A stretch of 64,000 nt of DNA from Maccoyibacter intestinihominis (GTDB lineage: Bacteria > Bacillota > Clostridia > Lachnospirales > Lachnospiraceae). Made by a program: the position numbers and the translations under genes. The stretch spans positions 124,001-188,000 of the forward strand of contig NZ_JBBMEX010000005.1 of the NCBI RefSeq assembly GCF_040096355.1, in the 5' to 3' direction. Below are positions 1 to 8,700 of the stretch, piece after piece. How positions within the stretch are numbered: position 1 is the first letter of the stretch; every line of letters begins with the position of its first letter. The notes below the pieces were generated by a model, which was not told the origin of the DNA, searched no databases, and saw nothing but the letters and a program-made list of their open reading frames with translations.

Positions 1-78
1 CGGTTCAGTGTCTTTGCTGCCACAGGATTTAATGCGGTGCTTGGCATACATCTTTATCTGATGGATTCTAAACGGTAA
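1..78 (+). CDS. C-terminal end of an unidentified protein (partial)
   Basis: An open frame enters from the left edge and stops with TAA at 76-78, giving 25 residues that end in LYLMDSKR. The tail is hydrophobic (VLGIHLYLM), which would suit a membrane protein, but too little is left to name a family. It lies outside the conjugation module that starts further right. Confidence 0.35.
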   Translation, partial: RFSVFAATGFNAVLGIHLYLMDSKR

Positions 79-211
79 AGAAGATTTTGGATACCAAGAT
101 ATAAAGTAACGCAACCAAAGTTAACATGAATCTGAATAAAATGATAAGTTTGTATGGTGTAAAAAGAGATAAAACGGAGCTATAATAGACTCATCAGAAA
201 AGAGATGGTCT

Positions 212-331
212 ATGGTGTTAGCAGAAAATCTGGTTATACTGCGGAACGTAAAAGGCATGACACAGGAACAGGTCGCAGAGGTCATAGGGATTTCCAGACA
301 GTCTTACGCAAAATGGGAACAGGGTGTTTGA
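212..331 (+). pseudogene. Truncated XRE-family HTH regulator
   Basis: The 39-residue frame begins MVLAENLVILRNVKGMTQEQ and continues through VAEVIGISRQSYAKWEQGV before a TGA. This is the first three helices of an XRE (Cro/cI type) HTH domain, including the recognition helix with the SRQSYAKWE signature. The family normally has at least 60-70 residues, so the gene is cut just after the third helix. A TATAAT at 181-186 may be its -10 box. Truncation at the boundary of the transfer module suggests insertion or deletion at this point. Confidence 0.55.
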
Positions 332-543
332 GTTATAATAGGACCAAGTTAGATGAAACCCAGTAAAATCAAGGGGTTATGCCTAATTTAGTCCTTGTTT
401 TTATACCATTTTAGCGGTAAAGATAGGGCAGCGCTGCAATATTAAACCGAAAATCCAAGTCAGTATCACAGATGTCCGCAATCAGTCTGAGAGTGAATCT
501 GTGTGCTTAGATTAGGTACAATTTTATATCAAAAACATTTAGT
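332..543. other. Intergenic junction between broken chromosomal genes and the ICE
   Basis: No gene is visible in this stretch. It separates the truncated HTH gene from the leader terminator of the first element operon and is a plausible place for an element end or deletion junction, but no attachment-site repeat can be recognised. Confidence 0.3.
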
Positions 544-604
544 GAGGACTAAATTAGCACTTGAGATGGAATACTCCATCAGCTGGTTTGGTCCTCTTTT
601 TATT
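544..604 (+). terminator. Intrinsic terminator/attenuator before the first ICE operon
   Basis: A 15-nt arm (544-558, starting GAGGACT) pairs with 582-596 (ending GGTCCTC), with a few G-U pairs. A second small hairpin (GATGGA...TCCATC) sits in the loop, and a T-run begins at 597. It ends only 19 bases before the start codon of the next gene, so it would stop read-through or act as an attenuator. Confidence 0.7.
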
Positions 605-620
605 TGAGAGGAGTGGTCGA

Positions 621-800
621 ATGGGCAAGGTGTTAATTTGGTTCGTAATCATTATTAGTACAGTGGTTCTCTACTGTCTTATGAAAGTTAAGGCAGAGAG
701 TGATGAACTGTATGAGGAATTAATGAGAAAGCATTTTTATGGCAGGTCAGATGATATTCCTGCATCTGACAAAACTGAGCACTTGAAAGGGTGTGGGTAA
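621..800 (+). CDS. Small single-span membrane protein of the ICE
   Basis: A 59-residue protein whose N-terminus (MGKVLIWFVIIISTVVLYCL) is one hydrophobic span, followed by a charged cytoplasmic-looking tail (KVKAESDELYEELMRKHF). ATG 621 is chosen because GAGAGGAG precedes it; a longer frame from 561 would begin inside the terminator. It is the first gene after the leader terminator and lies just upstream of the ParM-like gene, which is normal company in ICE maintenance modules. The family is not recognised. Confidence 0.55.
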   Translation: MGKVLIWFVIIISTVVLYCLMKVKAESDELYEELMRKHFYGRSDDIPASDKTEHLKGCG

Positions 801-858
801 TTATATGAAATTTTGCAAAACAATAATGCAGACAATACAGAAAAGGAGTGAAAGGAAC

Positions 859-1779
859 ATGAATAACAAATTAGAAGTAATCGGCATTGATCATGGCTGG
901 TCAATGATGAAAACAATCTTTCAGGTATTTGTCACAGGAGTTAAGGAGATTACAACATCTCCGGCACTTTTCGGTGATGTACTTGAGTATGAAGGAAAGT
1001 TTTACAAGGTCGGAACTGTAAGGCAGGAAGTAAAGGATACAAAGGTCGAAGATGACAGCTTTTATCTTCTCACTCTTGCAGCAGTTGCTAAGGAACTTAA
1101 AAGAAGAGGTCTTGCAGAGGCAAAGGTATTTCTTGCTGTAGGACTTCCACTTACAAGATTTGGAGCTGAGAAGAATGACTTTATCAAGTACCTGACAAAG
1201 AATAAGCGTGTAAACTTCAAATATGAGAATGAGTCATATCATATTGAAATTGATGATGTGGCAGTATTCCCTCAGTGTTATGCAGCAGTAGTGGATAAGA
1301 TTCCTACAATGGCAAAGAAAACGCTGATAGTAGATATCGGTAGCTGGACAATCGACATTATGCCGGTAATCAACAAGTCACCGGATGAATCAAAGTGTGT
1401 GACGATACCAAAAGGTCTTATTACCTGTATGCGTTCTATCAATGAACAATGTGTAAGACAACTTAACGGAGAGGTAGACGAGTCAGAGATACAGAACATC
1501 ATGCGATATGGCAGGTCAGATATTGATGATGAATACTTTGCCATTATCAAGGCAGAGATAGAGGATTTTGTTGATAAGGTGTATAACTCAATCCGTGAGT
1601 TTGGGTATAACTTAAAGACTACACCGATTGTATTTGTCGGTGGCGGGGCAGTTGTGATGAAAAATTTTGGTAGTCACGATGCCAAGAACATTTCCTATAA
1701 CCTTGATGTAAAGGCAAATGCAAGAGGATATGAGCAGCTTGCCACAATGGGACTTAAAAGCACTAAGCGATTATCATAA
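859..1779 (+). CDS. ParM/StbA-like actin-fold segregation ATPase
   Basis: A 306-residue protein with actin/ParM hallmarks: a phosphate-1 loop near residues 9-18 (GIDHGWSMMK), a phosphate-2 loop near 157-167 (IVDIGSWTIDI) and an adenosine-site glycine run (FVGGGA) near residue 270. ParM-type ATPases form filaments that move plasmid copies apart; ICEs with a circular replicating stage carry relatives. The start at 859 follows AAAGGAGTGAAAGG; an upstream in-frame ATG at 793 overlaps the previous gene and lacks a good site. The next gene, 8 bases downstream, is a plausible ParR-like adaptor, supporting a two-gene partition operon. Confidence 0.85.
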   Translation: MNNKLEVIGIDHGWSMMKTIFQVFVTGVKEITTSPALFGDVLEYEGKFYKVGTVRQEVKDTKVEDDSFYLLTLAAVAKELKRRGLAEAKVFLAVGLPLTRFGAEKNDFIKYLTKNKRVNFKYENESYHIEIDDVAVFPQCYAAVVDKIPTMAKKTLIVDIGSWTIDIMPVINKSPDESKCVTIPKGLITCMRSINEQCVRQLNGEVDESEIQNIMRYGRSDIDDEYFAIIKAEIEDFVDKVYNSIREFGYNLKTTPIVFVGGGAVVMKNFGSHDAKNISYNLDVKANARGYEQLATMGLKSTKRLS

Positions 1780-1787
1780 GGAGGCAG

Positions 1788-2237
1788 ATGATGGGAAGAA
1801 GACTTGAATATGAAGTAAAAACTTCTGTCCGCCTTAACATGAGCAATCCTCAGCATGTGAAAATCAATGATGTGATTCAGAACCTTGATCCGAAGATTTT
1901 CAAATCTAAGAACCAGTTCATCATAGATGCGATTCAGTTTTACATTGATAATTATGGAAAAGAAACCTTTGTTATCAAGAAGAAGGAAAAAGAGAGGGCT
2001 GAATATATCCGGTCAGAAGATATTGATGACATTAAGGAAGAGGTCATTGAAGCAGCAACCAATGAGGCTAGAAAAGAGGTAATAAAGCTGTTAGGCGGAG
2101 TGATATCCGGGATGAATGTTGGTCAGCCGGTAATAATGCAGGCAGCCAATAGTGAAGCACAAGAACCTACAGAAGATGTTATGGACGATGCAGATGTTGC
2201 AGGACTTGCAATGGGATGGATGTCGAAAGGAGACTGA
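1788..2237 (+). CDS. Putative ParR-like DNA-binding adaptor
   Basis: A 149-residue protein. Residues 10-55 (KTSVRLNMSNP...SKNQFIIDAIQFYID) have the short strand followed by two helices expected of a ribbon-helix-helix domain. The rest is a charged helix and an acidic tail. It follows the ParM-like gene after an AAGGAGG site, the usual place for the adaptor that binds centromere repeats and caps ParM filaments. The function is inferred from position and this weak domain resemblance; no centromere iterons were identified with confidence. Confidence 0.6.
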   Translation: MMGRRLEYEVKTSVRLNMSNPQHVKINDVIQNLDPKIFKSKNQFIIDAIQFYIDNYGKETFVIKKKEKERAEYIRSEDIDDIKEEVIEAATNEARKEVIKLLGGVISGMNVGQPVIMQAANSEAQEPTEDVMDDADVAGLAMGWMSKGD

Positions 2238-2242
2238 TTATT

Positions 2243-2416
2243 ATGAGAAGAGTTATGGGAGCCGTAGGAACAGTAATTTTAGAGATACTCAAGTGGATAT
2301 TAAGGATAATTCTTGGAGCTTTGAAGCTGGTCTTAGGACTTGCCAGAATAATTCTTTTTCTATTCGCTATGGTGGCAAGGGTATTTCTTTCATTCGTAAG
2401 AATGGGCACATTCTGA
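2243..2416 (+). CDS. Small hydrophobic ICE protein
   Basis: A 57-residue, strongly hydrophobic protein (MRRVMGAVGTVILEILKWIL onward) with one or two helical membrane spans. AAAGGAG at 2226-2232 sets the start at ATG 2243, six bases after the upstream stop. It is cotranscribed with the ParM/ParR-like pair. Small membrane proteins of this kind are common in Clostridia ICEs, but no function can be given. Confidence 0.6.
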   Translation: MRRVMGAVGTVILEILKWILRIILGALKLVLGLARIILFLFAMVARVFLSFVRMGTF

Positions 2417-2432
2417 GAGGAGGTGAGCATAT

Positions 2433-2516
2433 ATGCAGGCAAAGGGTTTATTCTTGAATTATAAGAAAAACAGACGACTTATGCAGTATTTCTTTAAAAT
2501 AAGAGAGCTGGTATAA
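2433..2516 (+). CDS. Possible 27-residue basic peptide
   Basis: A short frame (MQAKGLFLNYKKNRRLMQYF...) starts at ATG 2433 immediately after an ideal GAGGAGGTGAGC ribosome-binding site and ends 2516. The peptide is basic and aromatic. Only the strong site argues for translation; the same stretch leads into the extended -10 promoter at 2509-2517, so it could equally be leader sequence. Confidence 0.35.
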   Translation: MQAKGLFLNYKKNRRLMQYFFKIRELV

Positions 2517-2647
2517 TGAAAGGAGTTTAAGATGCACAGAATACGGGACAGTCCTATGTGTCCCGTGCATTACAGATAAATAGTTCACCGCAAGGGTGGA
2601 TGGCACGGAACACAAAGCCCGTCCCTCTTGCGGAGAAGGGATGGGTG
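2509..2647 (+). promoter_or_regulatory. Extended -10 promoter and structured leader of the lipoprotein gene
   Basis: TGGTATAAT at 2509-2517 is an extended -10 element. The transcript would then hold two hairpins: ACGGGACA (2543-2550) with TGTCCCGT (2559-2566), and CCGCAAG near 2589 with CTTGCGG near 2628-2634. The second ends just before the ribosome-binding site of the lipoprotein gene at 2648, so it could influence translation. Confidence 0.5.
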
Positions 2648-3157
2648 ATGACTATGAAGAAGATAAGTATTATCTTATTATCCGCAGTACTGGTCTTTTC
2701 AATGGCTGCCTGTAATGGAGGTAAGGAAAAGGCTGATAATCAGACAGAGAAACAGACGGAAAGCGTAAAGCCAACTGAAGAAGTAGAAATGGCAACGAAA
2801 GCTGTCACAGAGGTCACAACCGAAGTTGGAAGTGAAGAGACAGAGAAAGATATTGCCGAGGTTAAAGATTCAGAAGAGAAGATTGATAAAGAAGATAACC
2901 GGTCCGCTGATAATGAAACTGATTCAAAGCAGGAAGAAAAGCCAAAGCAGAATGACGAGCCGGAACAGAAAGCTCCTGTAAATGATAATGAGGAAGCTGG
3001 TGGAAATCAGAGTAATGCAGGTAATGGTGGTCAGACTACAGACAGTCCGAAAGACAATGTGAGCAATCCACAGCCTGCATCCGTGGCGTACAGTCCACAG
3101 AATGTTGTGTCACTTGCAACAGCAAAGTGTCAGGCAGGAGCTTCCTGTATACTTTAA
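2648..3157 (+). pseudogene. N-terminal part of an ICE lipoprotein, interrupted by IS110
   Basis: The frame from ATG 2648 starts MTMKKISIILLSAVLVFSMA and then A-C-N-G-G, a classic lipobox with the lipidated Cys near residue 21. A Glu/Lys/Thr-rich disordered linker of about 110 residues follows. The native frame holds to SLATAKCQAG, then runs into IS110 sequence and stops at 3157. The missing C-terminal domain is found intact beyond the element at 5246-5545. The lipoprotein was probably surface-anchored; its role in the ICE is unknown. Rejoining CAG GCA GG with the right flank restores the frame. Confidence 0.75.
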
Positions 3158-3181
3158 AGAGTAAAAGGAATTGACCCAAAA

Positions 3182-3252
3182 GAATACCTCAAGTAAATTT
3201 AGATTATTACTGACCTGCCAGTTGGTAAAATCTAAAAACACAAGAGGTATTC
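3182..3252 (+). promoter_or_regulatory. Hairpin sequestering the IS110 transposase ribosome-binding site
   Basis: GAATACCTC (3182-3190) pairs with GAGGTATTC (3244-3252). Inside, TTTAGATT (3198-3205) pairs with AATCTAAA (3229-3236) and TTAC (3207-3210) with GTAA (3225-3228). The outer right arm contains the GAGG site for the ATG at 3256. A transcript entering from the host gene would fold this way and hide the site. Confidence 0.65.
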
Positions 3253-3255
3253 AAG

Positions 3256-4698
3256 ATGAATGTTAAAGCAACAAGAACAAAAAAGCAAGTAAATGTAGAA
3301 AATCAGGCAATAAAGCTTCTGTCAAAAGAAGAATTGGGCATAAAAATAGAGGTGATTAAAAAAGAACTGAGATCCTATACCTGGCGAGACTTGGAAACAA
3401 ATGGTAAGTTTGCTAAGAACGATAAACTCTCCTTCATTACGGATGACATGCTTATAGCAGGATGCGATATAGGCAGTGAGACTCATTATATTAGGGCAAT
3501 CGATGTCAGAGGAAGAGAGCTAAGCAGCAGGGCATTCGAGTTTAGCAATACTTCAGAAGGCTTTGCGAATGCCAAGGCATGGATGCTGGCACTTGCGGCA
3601 AAAAACGATAAGAAACAGATAGCGCTGGGTCTTGAACCGACAGGCCACTACTGGTTTGCATTGGCTGCATGGATGGTTTCTAACGGAATCAGCGTTGTCC
3701 AGGTAAATCCATATGCTGTAAAGCAGAGTAAAGAAATAGAAGACAATAGCCAGCTCAAGGATGACAGAAAAGATCCGAAACTGATTGCGAACCTTGTAAA
3801 AGATGGAAACTACGGAATGCCTTATCTTCCAGAAAAAGTTTACGCGGACATGAGAAGACTCTCCATGTTCAGGGATCAGCTTACCGAAGACAGGATAAGA
3901 AATATCAACCGCCTTCACAGGGAATTAAAAATCTATTTTCCAGAATACATGGACGCATTTGGAAAAATAGATGGGGCATTTACTTTGGAAGTACTGAAAG
4001 TATCAGCTATCCCATCGGATATCACAGCACTGGGAGCAGAAGGCATAAAAAATATCTGGCACAATGAAAAACTGAGAGGACGCGGTTACAGCAGAGCCAA
4101 TGAAATCGTGAGCTATGCAGAGAAAAGTGTGGGATTAACGGATGGAACAGATGCAGGGCGTGAGGCAGTGAAATGGTATGCAGAACAGATCCTGAAGCTG
4201 GATGAACAGCTTGCTGTGATTGAAAGTACTTTACATGAAAAATGCAGGGAAATACCTTACGCAGAAAACATACTTGAAATCAGAGGTGTAGGTGAAAACA
4301 TACTGGCTGGAATACTGGCAGAAATGGGAGATATCAGCAGATTTGATGATGTGAAGGAAATCCAGAAGCTAAGCGGGATGGGGCTGGTGGCATGCAGTTC
4401 AGGCAAGCATAAAGGACAGACGAAAATCAGCCACAGAGGACGCAAGAGACTCCGGTATTGGCTGTTCCAAGCGGCAAAATCGGCGGTGTCGCATGCAGAT
4501 GAATTTAAGCAGCTACATGAGTACTATACAACACGAACCAACAATCCGCTGAAAAAGATGCAGTCACTGGTTGTGATAGCCTGCAAGATACTGAGGGTGA
4601 GTTACACGATCCTAAAGACAGGGACAACTTATGACCCGCAGAAACTGTTGAAAGATATTAAACGACCAACGGCTTCACAGGCACCAATGGCAGCATAG
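3256..4698 (+). CDS. IS110-family transposase (DEDD RuvC-like plus Tnp20 domain)
   Basis: A 480-residue DEDD recombinase. The N-terminal RuvC-like fold has D71 (AGCDIGSETHY), E127 (LGLEPTGHYW) and the D170/D173 pair (LKDDRKDPKLIANL). The C-terminal transposase-20 domain has IRGVGENILAGILAEMGDIS and the conserved GLVACSSGKHKGQ segment with its catalytic serine region. IS110 enzymes join a looped target to the element through a serine-containing C-terminal domain, guided in studied members by a structured RNA from a non-coding end. Length is at the upper end for the family. Translation is probably limited by the hairpin over its ribosome-binding site. Confidence 0.92.
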   Translation: MNVKATRTKKQVNVENQAIKLLSKEELGIKIEVIKKELRSYTWRDLETNGKFAKNDKLSFITDDMLIAGCDIGSETHYIRAIDVRGRELSSRAFEFSNTSEGFANAKAWMLALAAKNDKKQIALGLEPTGHYWFALAAWMVSNGISVVQVNPYAVKQSKEIEDNSQLKDDRKDPKLIANLVKDGNYGMPYLPEKVYADMRRLSMFRDQLTEDRIRNINRLHRELKIYFPEYMDAFGKIDGAFTLEVLKVSAIPSDITALGAEGIKNIWHNEKLRGRGYSRANEIVSYAEKSVGLTDGTDAGREAVKWYAEQILKLDEQLAVIESTLHEKCREIPYAENILEIRGVGENILAGILAEMGDISRFDDVKEIQKLSGMGLVACSSGKHKGQTKISHRGRKRLRYWLFQAAKSAVSHADEFKQLHEYYTTRTNNPLKKMQSLVVIACKILRVSYTILKTGTTYDPQKLLKDIKRPTASQAPMAA

Positions 4699-5242
4699 CA
4701 AATAAAATAAAAGAAGTAACTCCAGAACTCTGTCGAGTGGCTGATGGAAGGCATCGGAGACTGGACAGGGTTCTGGAAAAGAAACCCGTAAATCAGATGG
4801 GAGTGTGAAATGCACTACATCAGCACAAAGACCAACGGAAGGCTGTAGTGGTGTAGCGTCCACTGAGTAAATCAGTATCATGACAGTTGAACGCAGGTCA
4901 GTAACAATCAAACAGAAAAACAAGAGCTGTAGCCGGCAACGGTATTTTCCATGGGGCATGACCCCGCCTAGGAGCTTGGCTGGCACTCAGTGTATGGTAG
5001 GTGGAACGAAGGAAGTTGGGATATGATCCCCTTAGACACGGAAGGTTCATCATCATAGTTGATCAGAGGGAAAATAGCTTTTATAAAGCAAACACAACAG
5101 GGATGCTTTAAGAAGTGTACCCATTAATCAGCTATTCGGTACAAGATACTACGATATCCATCACTCCCGGCTCTTGTTTTGAGGTAAATAAATATCGTCA
5201 AAGCCAGTAAAATCAATAGATTTAGGCTTGACAGAATAGGAA
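4699..5242 (+). other. Long non-coding right end of IS110; candidate guide-RNA region
   Basis: These 540 bases follow the transposase stop and carry no convincing gene. Short hairpin-prone segments are visible, for example GGGG-catga-CCCC near 4955-4968. In IS110/IS1111 elements a non-coding end encodes the bridge RNA whose loops pair with target and donor; this is the larger non-coding end here, so it is the likelier place. No pairing loops were proven by eye. Confidence 0.4.
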
Positions 5243-5245
5243 GGG

Positions 5246-5545
5246 ATGATTACCACACAGCAGAATTTACAGAATCATTTGAATGACGGCAGTATCACGC
5301 AGGAAGAGTACAATGAGTATTATCCTTACGATGGTATGGAAGGCTCTTATTATAGTGTGTTTGTAGAGACAGACCTCAACAAAGCAAGTACAATTGATGG
5401 ACAGCGGTTATCATCTGAGGATGCAATCGCAGAATATATTGCAAGTATGTTACTTTTGGAAACAGATCCGGTATTCTACATCAGTTATGATGGAGTTTAC
5501 ACGACAGGCGGCACAGACTATTACGAGTTTCGATGTCACAGATAA
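5246..5545 (+). pseudogene. C-terminal part of the IS110-interrupted lipoprotein
   Basis: The 99-residue frame (MITTQQNLQNHLNDGSITQE onward, ending YEFRCHR) has no ribosome-binding site of its own; an in-frame stop in IS110 sequence lies just upstream. It is the compact domain expected after the linker of the lipoprotein at 2648-3157: the reading frame rejoins as Q-A-G-M-I-T-T when the element is removed. It contains YYPYDGMEGSYYSVFVETDL and DYYEFRC. The fold is unknown. It could still be translated at low level from ATG 5246. Confidence 0.65.
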
Positions 5546-5570
5546 ATAAAAACGAATAGAAGCAGAAGGA

Positions 5571-5609
5571 AGAAAGATGTAAGCCATAAACTTATGTCTT
5601 TCTTTTTTT
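5571..5609 (+). terminator. Intrinsic terminator after the lipoprotein gene
   Basis: AGAAAGATGTAAG (5571-5583) pairs with CTTATGTCTTTCT (5591-5603) and runs straight into a T-tract ending at 5609. Its upper stem and loop are nearly identical to those of the terminator at 11169-11209. Confidence 0.8.
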
Positions 5610-5615
5610 GTACCC

Positions 5616-5750
5616 GTTCAGAGCCAAGCAAAATTTCATAAATCGGTTGTGAAATGCTTGCATTTCTAAGACTGATTTTGAAATTTTATTTGGCGGATAC
5701 GCCACATGAGCAAAAATTGCAGTAGGCAATTTTGCGAATAGGCTCTGAAC
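5616..5750 (+). other. Multi-branched structured element upstream of the adhesin gene
   Basis: GTTCAGAGCC (5616-5625) and GGCTCTGAAC (5741-5750) form a perfect 10-bp closing stem. Inside are three helices: AAAATTTCA (5630-5638) with TGAAATTTT (5679-5687), extended by AATCGGT/ACTGATT and capped by GAAATGC-TT-GCATTTC (5651-5666); GGCG-gata-CGCC (5692-5703); and GCAAAAATTGC (5710-5720) with GCAATTTTGC (5726-5735). It ends 28 bases before the adhesin start. It may be a leader RNA or a small palindromic mobile element. Confidence 0.6.
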
Positions 5751-5778
5751 TAATTGAGATTTAAGGAGGAAAGAGCAC

Positions 5779-8700
5779 ATGAAACAGAAACTAAAGCGTT
5801 TTATGGCAGGATTTATGGCTATGCTCACACTGGTTGGAACACTCTTTACGAATGGAACAACAGCATTTGCAGCCAGTCCGCAGGCAAATATTGCGTTCTG
5901 GAATGCGTCAGTCAAAAATTCTGGAGAAGTAAGTGAGCTGAAGCCCGGATATAATCATGGCAAGATTCTGTATTCAATTCTTGACGGAAATTCTGCATAT
6001 TGTATGAATTTCGGATTAAGAGCAGATGGCGGTCAGCTTATGAACAGCTACGATGATGCGAGCACATCAATGTCAGCACAGCAGAGAAAGCTTTTAAGTT
6101 ACTGCCTTTATTATGGATTTAACAGTACACAAAAGGCGGCACCAAGCAACAGTCAGTGCGATGAGTATATCGCAACTCAGGCAATGGTATGGGTTATTGT
6201 AGCAGATATCTTTGGAACCGGAAGTGGTGATTCGGCAGCAAGAAAGCTCTGTAACACAGCACCAAGTCCTGATTCTTCATACAGCTATTATGAGAGACTC
6301 AGGGACAATATCAGCAGCTCCTACAATGCAACGCTTCCAAGTTTTGCATCACGCAGAACCAGTGAGGCACCAACTTATGAGTTGAAGTGGAATGAGGGAA
6401 GTCAGAGATTTGAAACAACATTATCTGACAGCAATGGTGTCTTATCAGACTTTGATTTTGGCATCAGTGGATATTCTGTTGATAAGAATGGCAACAGTAT
6501 TACAATCTCTTCAACGAGCGTGAATACCACAGCTACAACTGGAACATTCACATCCAATGCTGGCAAGGTTGAGACAACATCAAGCTGTGTATTCTGGCTT
6601 ACAGGAAAGAGCGGATATCAGGAGTTTATTTCTGAAAGACCGACAGCAGATCCTATCAAAGCCTATATCAAGGTCAAGACAGAGAACATCGGATATGGTG
6701 AGCTTACAAAGACAGATGAATCAAGCGGAGCGAAGCTTTCCGGTGCAGTCTATGGAATCTATTCTGACAGCGGATGTACAAACAGAGTTCAGACCATGAC
6801 AACAGATGGAAACGGATATGCAAAGTCAGCTGCACTTGTTGCAGGCACTTATTATGTAAAAGAGATTACCGCACCAAAGGGATATGTCCTTTCCGGTAAG
6901 GTTCATACACTTACTGTAAAAGCAGGACAGACAACGGGAATCTCTGCAACAGATAAAGAGCAGCTTGGAGCAATCACAATCTATAAAGAGGGTGAGGTGC
7001 TTAGCTCATGGAATGGAAGCAATTTCACTTATGAGAAAAAGAAGCTTTCCGGAGCAACCTTTAAGGTAACTGCCGGAGCAGATATCTATAAGGCAGATGG
7101 TACAAAGGTGTATAGTGCTGGCGATGTTGTGGCAGAAAGCCTTACAACAGGAACTGACGGACAGGTGGTATTATCTGACCTTCATCTTGGAACTTATGTG
7201 GTAACTGAGATTAAGAGCATTGACGGGTATACAATCAATACCACACCTCAGACAGTAGCAGTTGAGTATAAGGATCAGACTGTGACAGTACAGTATGAAT
7301 CAACTACGATTGAGAATACAAGACAGAAAGCGGATGTATCTGTCGTAAAGAAGGACTCTGACACAGAGAACCCTCTTGATGGTGGCAAGTACACACTTTA
7401 TGCCGGAAATGACATCAAAAACTATGCCGGACAGGTTATTGTCACAAAGGGTACAGCTCTTGAGACAGTAACTACAGGTGAGGACGGAAAGGCAAGCTAC
7501 AGCGTGGATCTGCCAATCTCTAACGGATATTATATCCAAGAGACACAGGCACCATATGCGTATATCAGAAACAGTAAAGATGTTTACAGCTTCAATTTCA
7601 ATGTATTACCTGAAACACAGGCAAAGGCATCATTCAGTCACACATTTGTAAATGACAGAACCACAGCAAAGATTCATATCTACAAGGTAGACAAGGAATC
7701 AGGCAAGGCAGTAGCCCAGGGAGATGCAAGCCTTGAAGGTGCAGTTTATGGTCTTTATGCGAGAAATGATATCGTGCATCCGGACGGAGCAACAGGAGTC
7801 GTATTCAAGGCAGGAGACCTTGTAGCAACACTTACAACAGATAAGAATGGCGAGGCAGAGGTCAATAACCTTTACCTTGGAAACTATTATGTGAAAGAAA
7901 TCACTCCATCAGAGGGGTATCTCTTAGACGAAGAGGAGCACGATGTAGTATGCGACTATGAGGGAGACCTTGTAGCAGAGGTATCAAGAAGCACAACCTC
8001 AGCAGAGCAGGTCATCAAGCAGCCATTCCAGCTTATCAAGGTATCTGACAATGGCGATGATACTGAAGCAGGACTGCTTGCAGGTGCAGAGTTTACAGCG
8101 TATTTGAAATCATCTTTATCTGTAAAGGCAGATGGAAGTTATGACTTTGACAAGGCAACTCCGGTAGTAATCGGGGAAAACGGAGCAACAACAATCACAT
8201 CCGATGATAAGGGACATGCAGTTTCCATTGCAATTCCTTATGGAACTTATGTGGTAGTTGAATCAAAGACTCCGCATAACATGAAGACAATCAAGCCATT
8301 TGAGGTAAAGATAAAGGAGAATCATCCAACAGAGCCTCAGACATGGAGAGTTTTCTTGGACAGAGAGTTTACAGCAAAGCTTCGTGTAATCAAGAAGGAT
8401 TTCGATACAAAGCAGACAGTACTTGTACCAAACGCAGAGTTTAAGATCTTTAATATTGATAAGAACGAATATGTAAAGCAGTACACAACCTATCCGTCAA
8501 AGGTAGAGCATACTTCATTCTTTACTGATGAGGACGGAGATTTAATCTTACCGGAAGCACTTAAAATCGGTAACTACCGCATTGAGGAAGTGTCTGCACC
8601 ATTTGGATATGTTGTAAATGATAAGTATGTCAACATTTCTGTTGATACTGATACAGCATTTGAGACAGATGGTGATACAAATGATGCCATCATCACAGTG

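Larger units (their letters stand above)
3140..5242 (+). mobile_element. IS110-family insertion sequence
   Basis: An insertion of about 2.1 kb splits the lipoprotein gene. Boundaries are inferred from where the lipoprotein frame is lost (about 3140) and regained (about 5242), with GG at both junctions as a possible shared core. No terminal inverted repeats are evident, as usual for IS110 elements. It has a single transposase gene, a 100-base left end and an unusually long 540-base right end. Confidence 0.75.
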
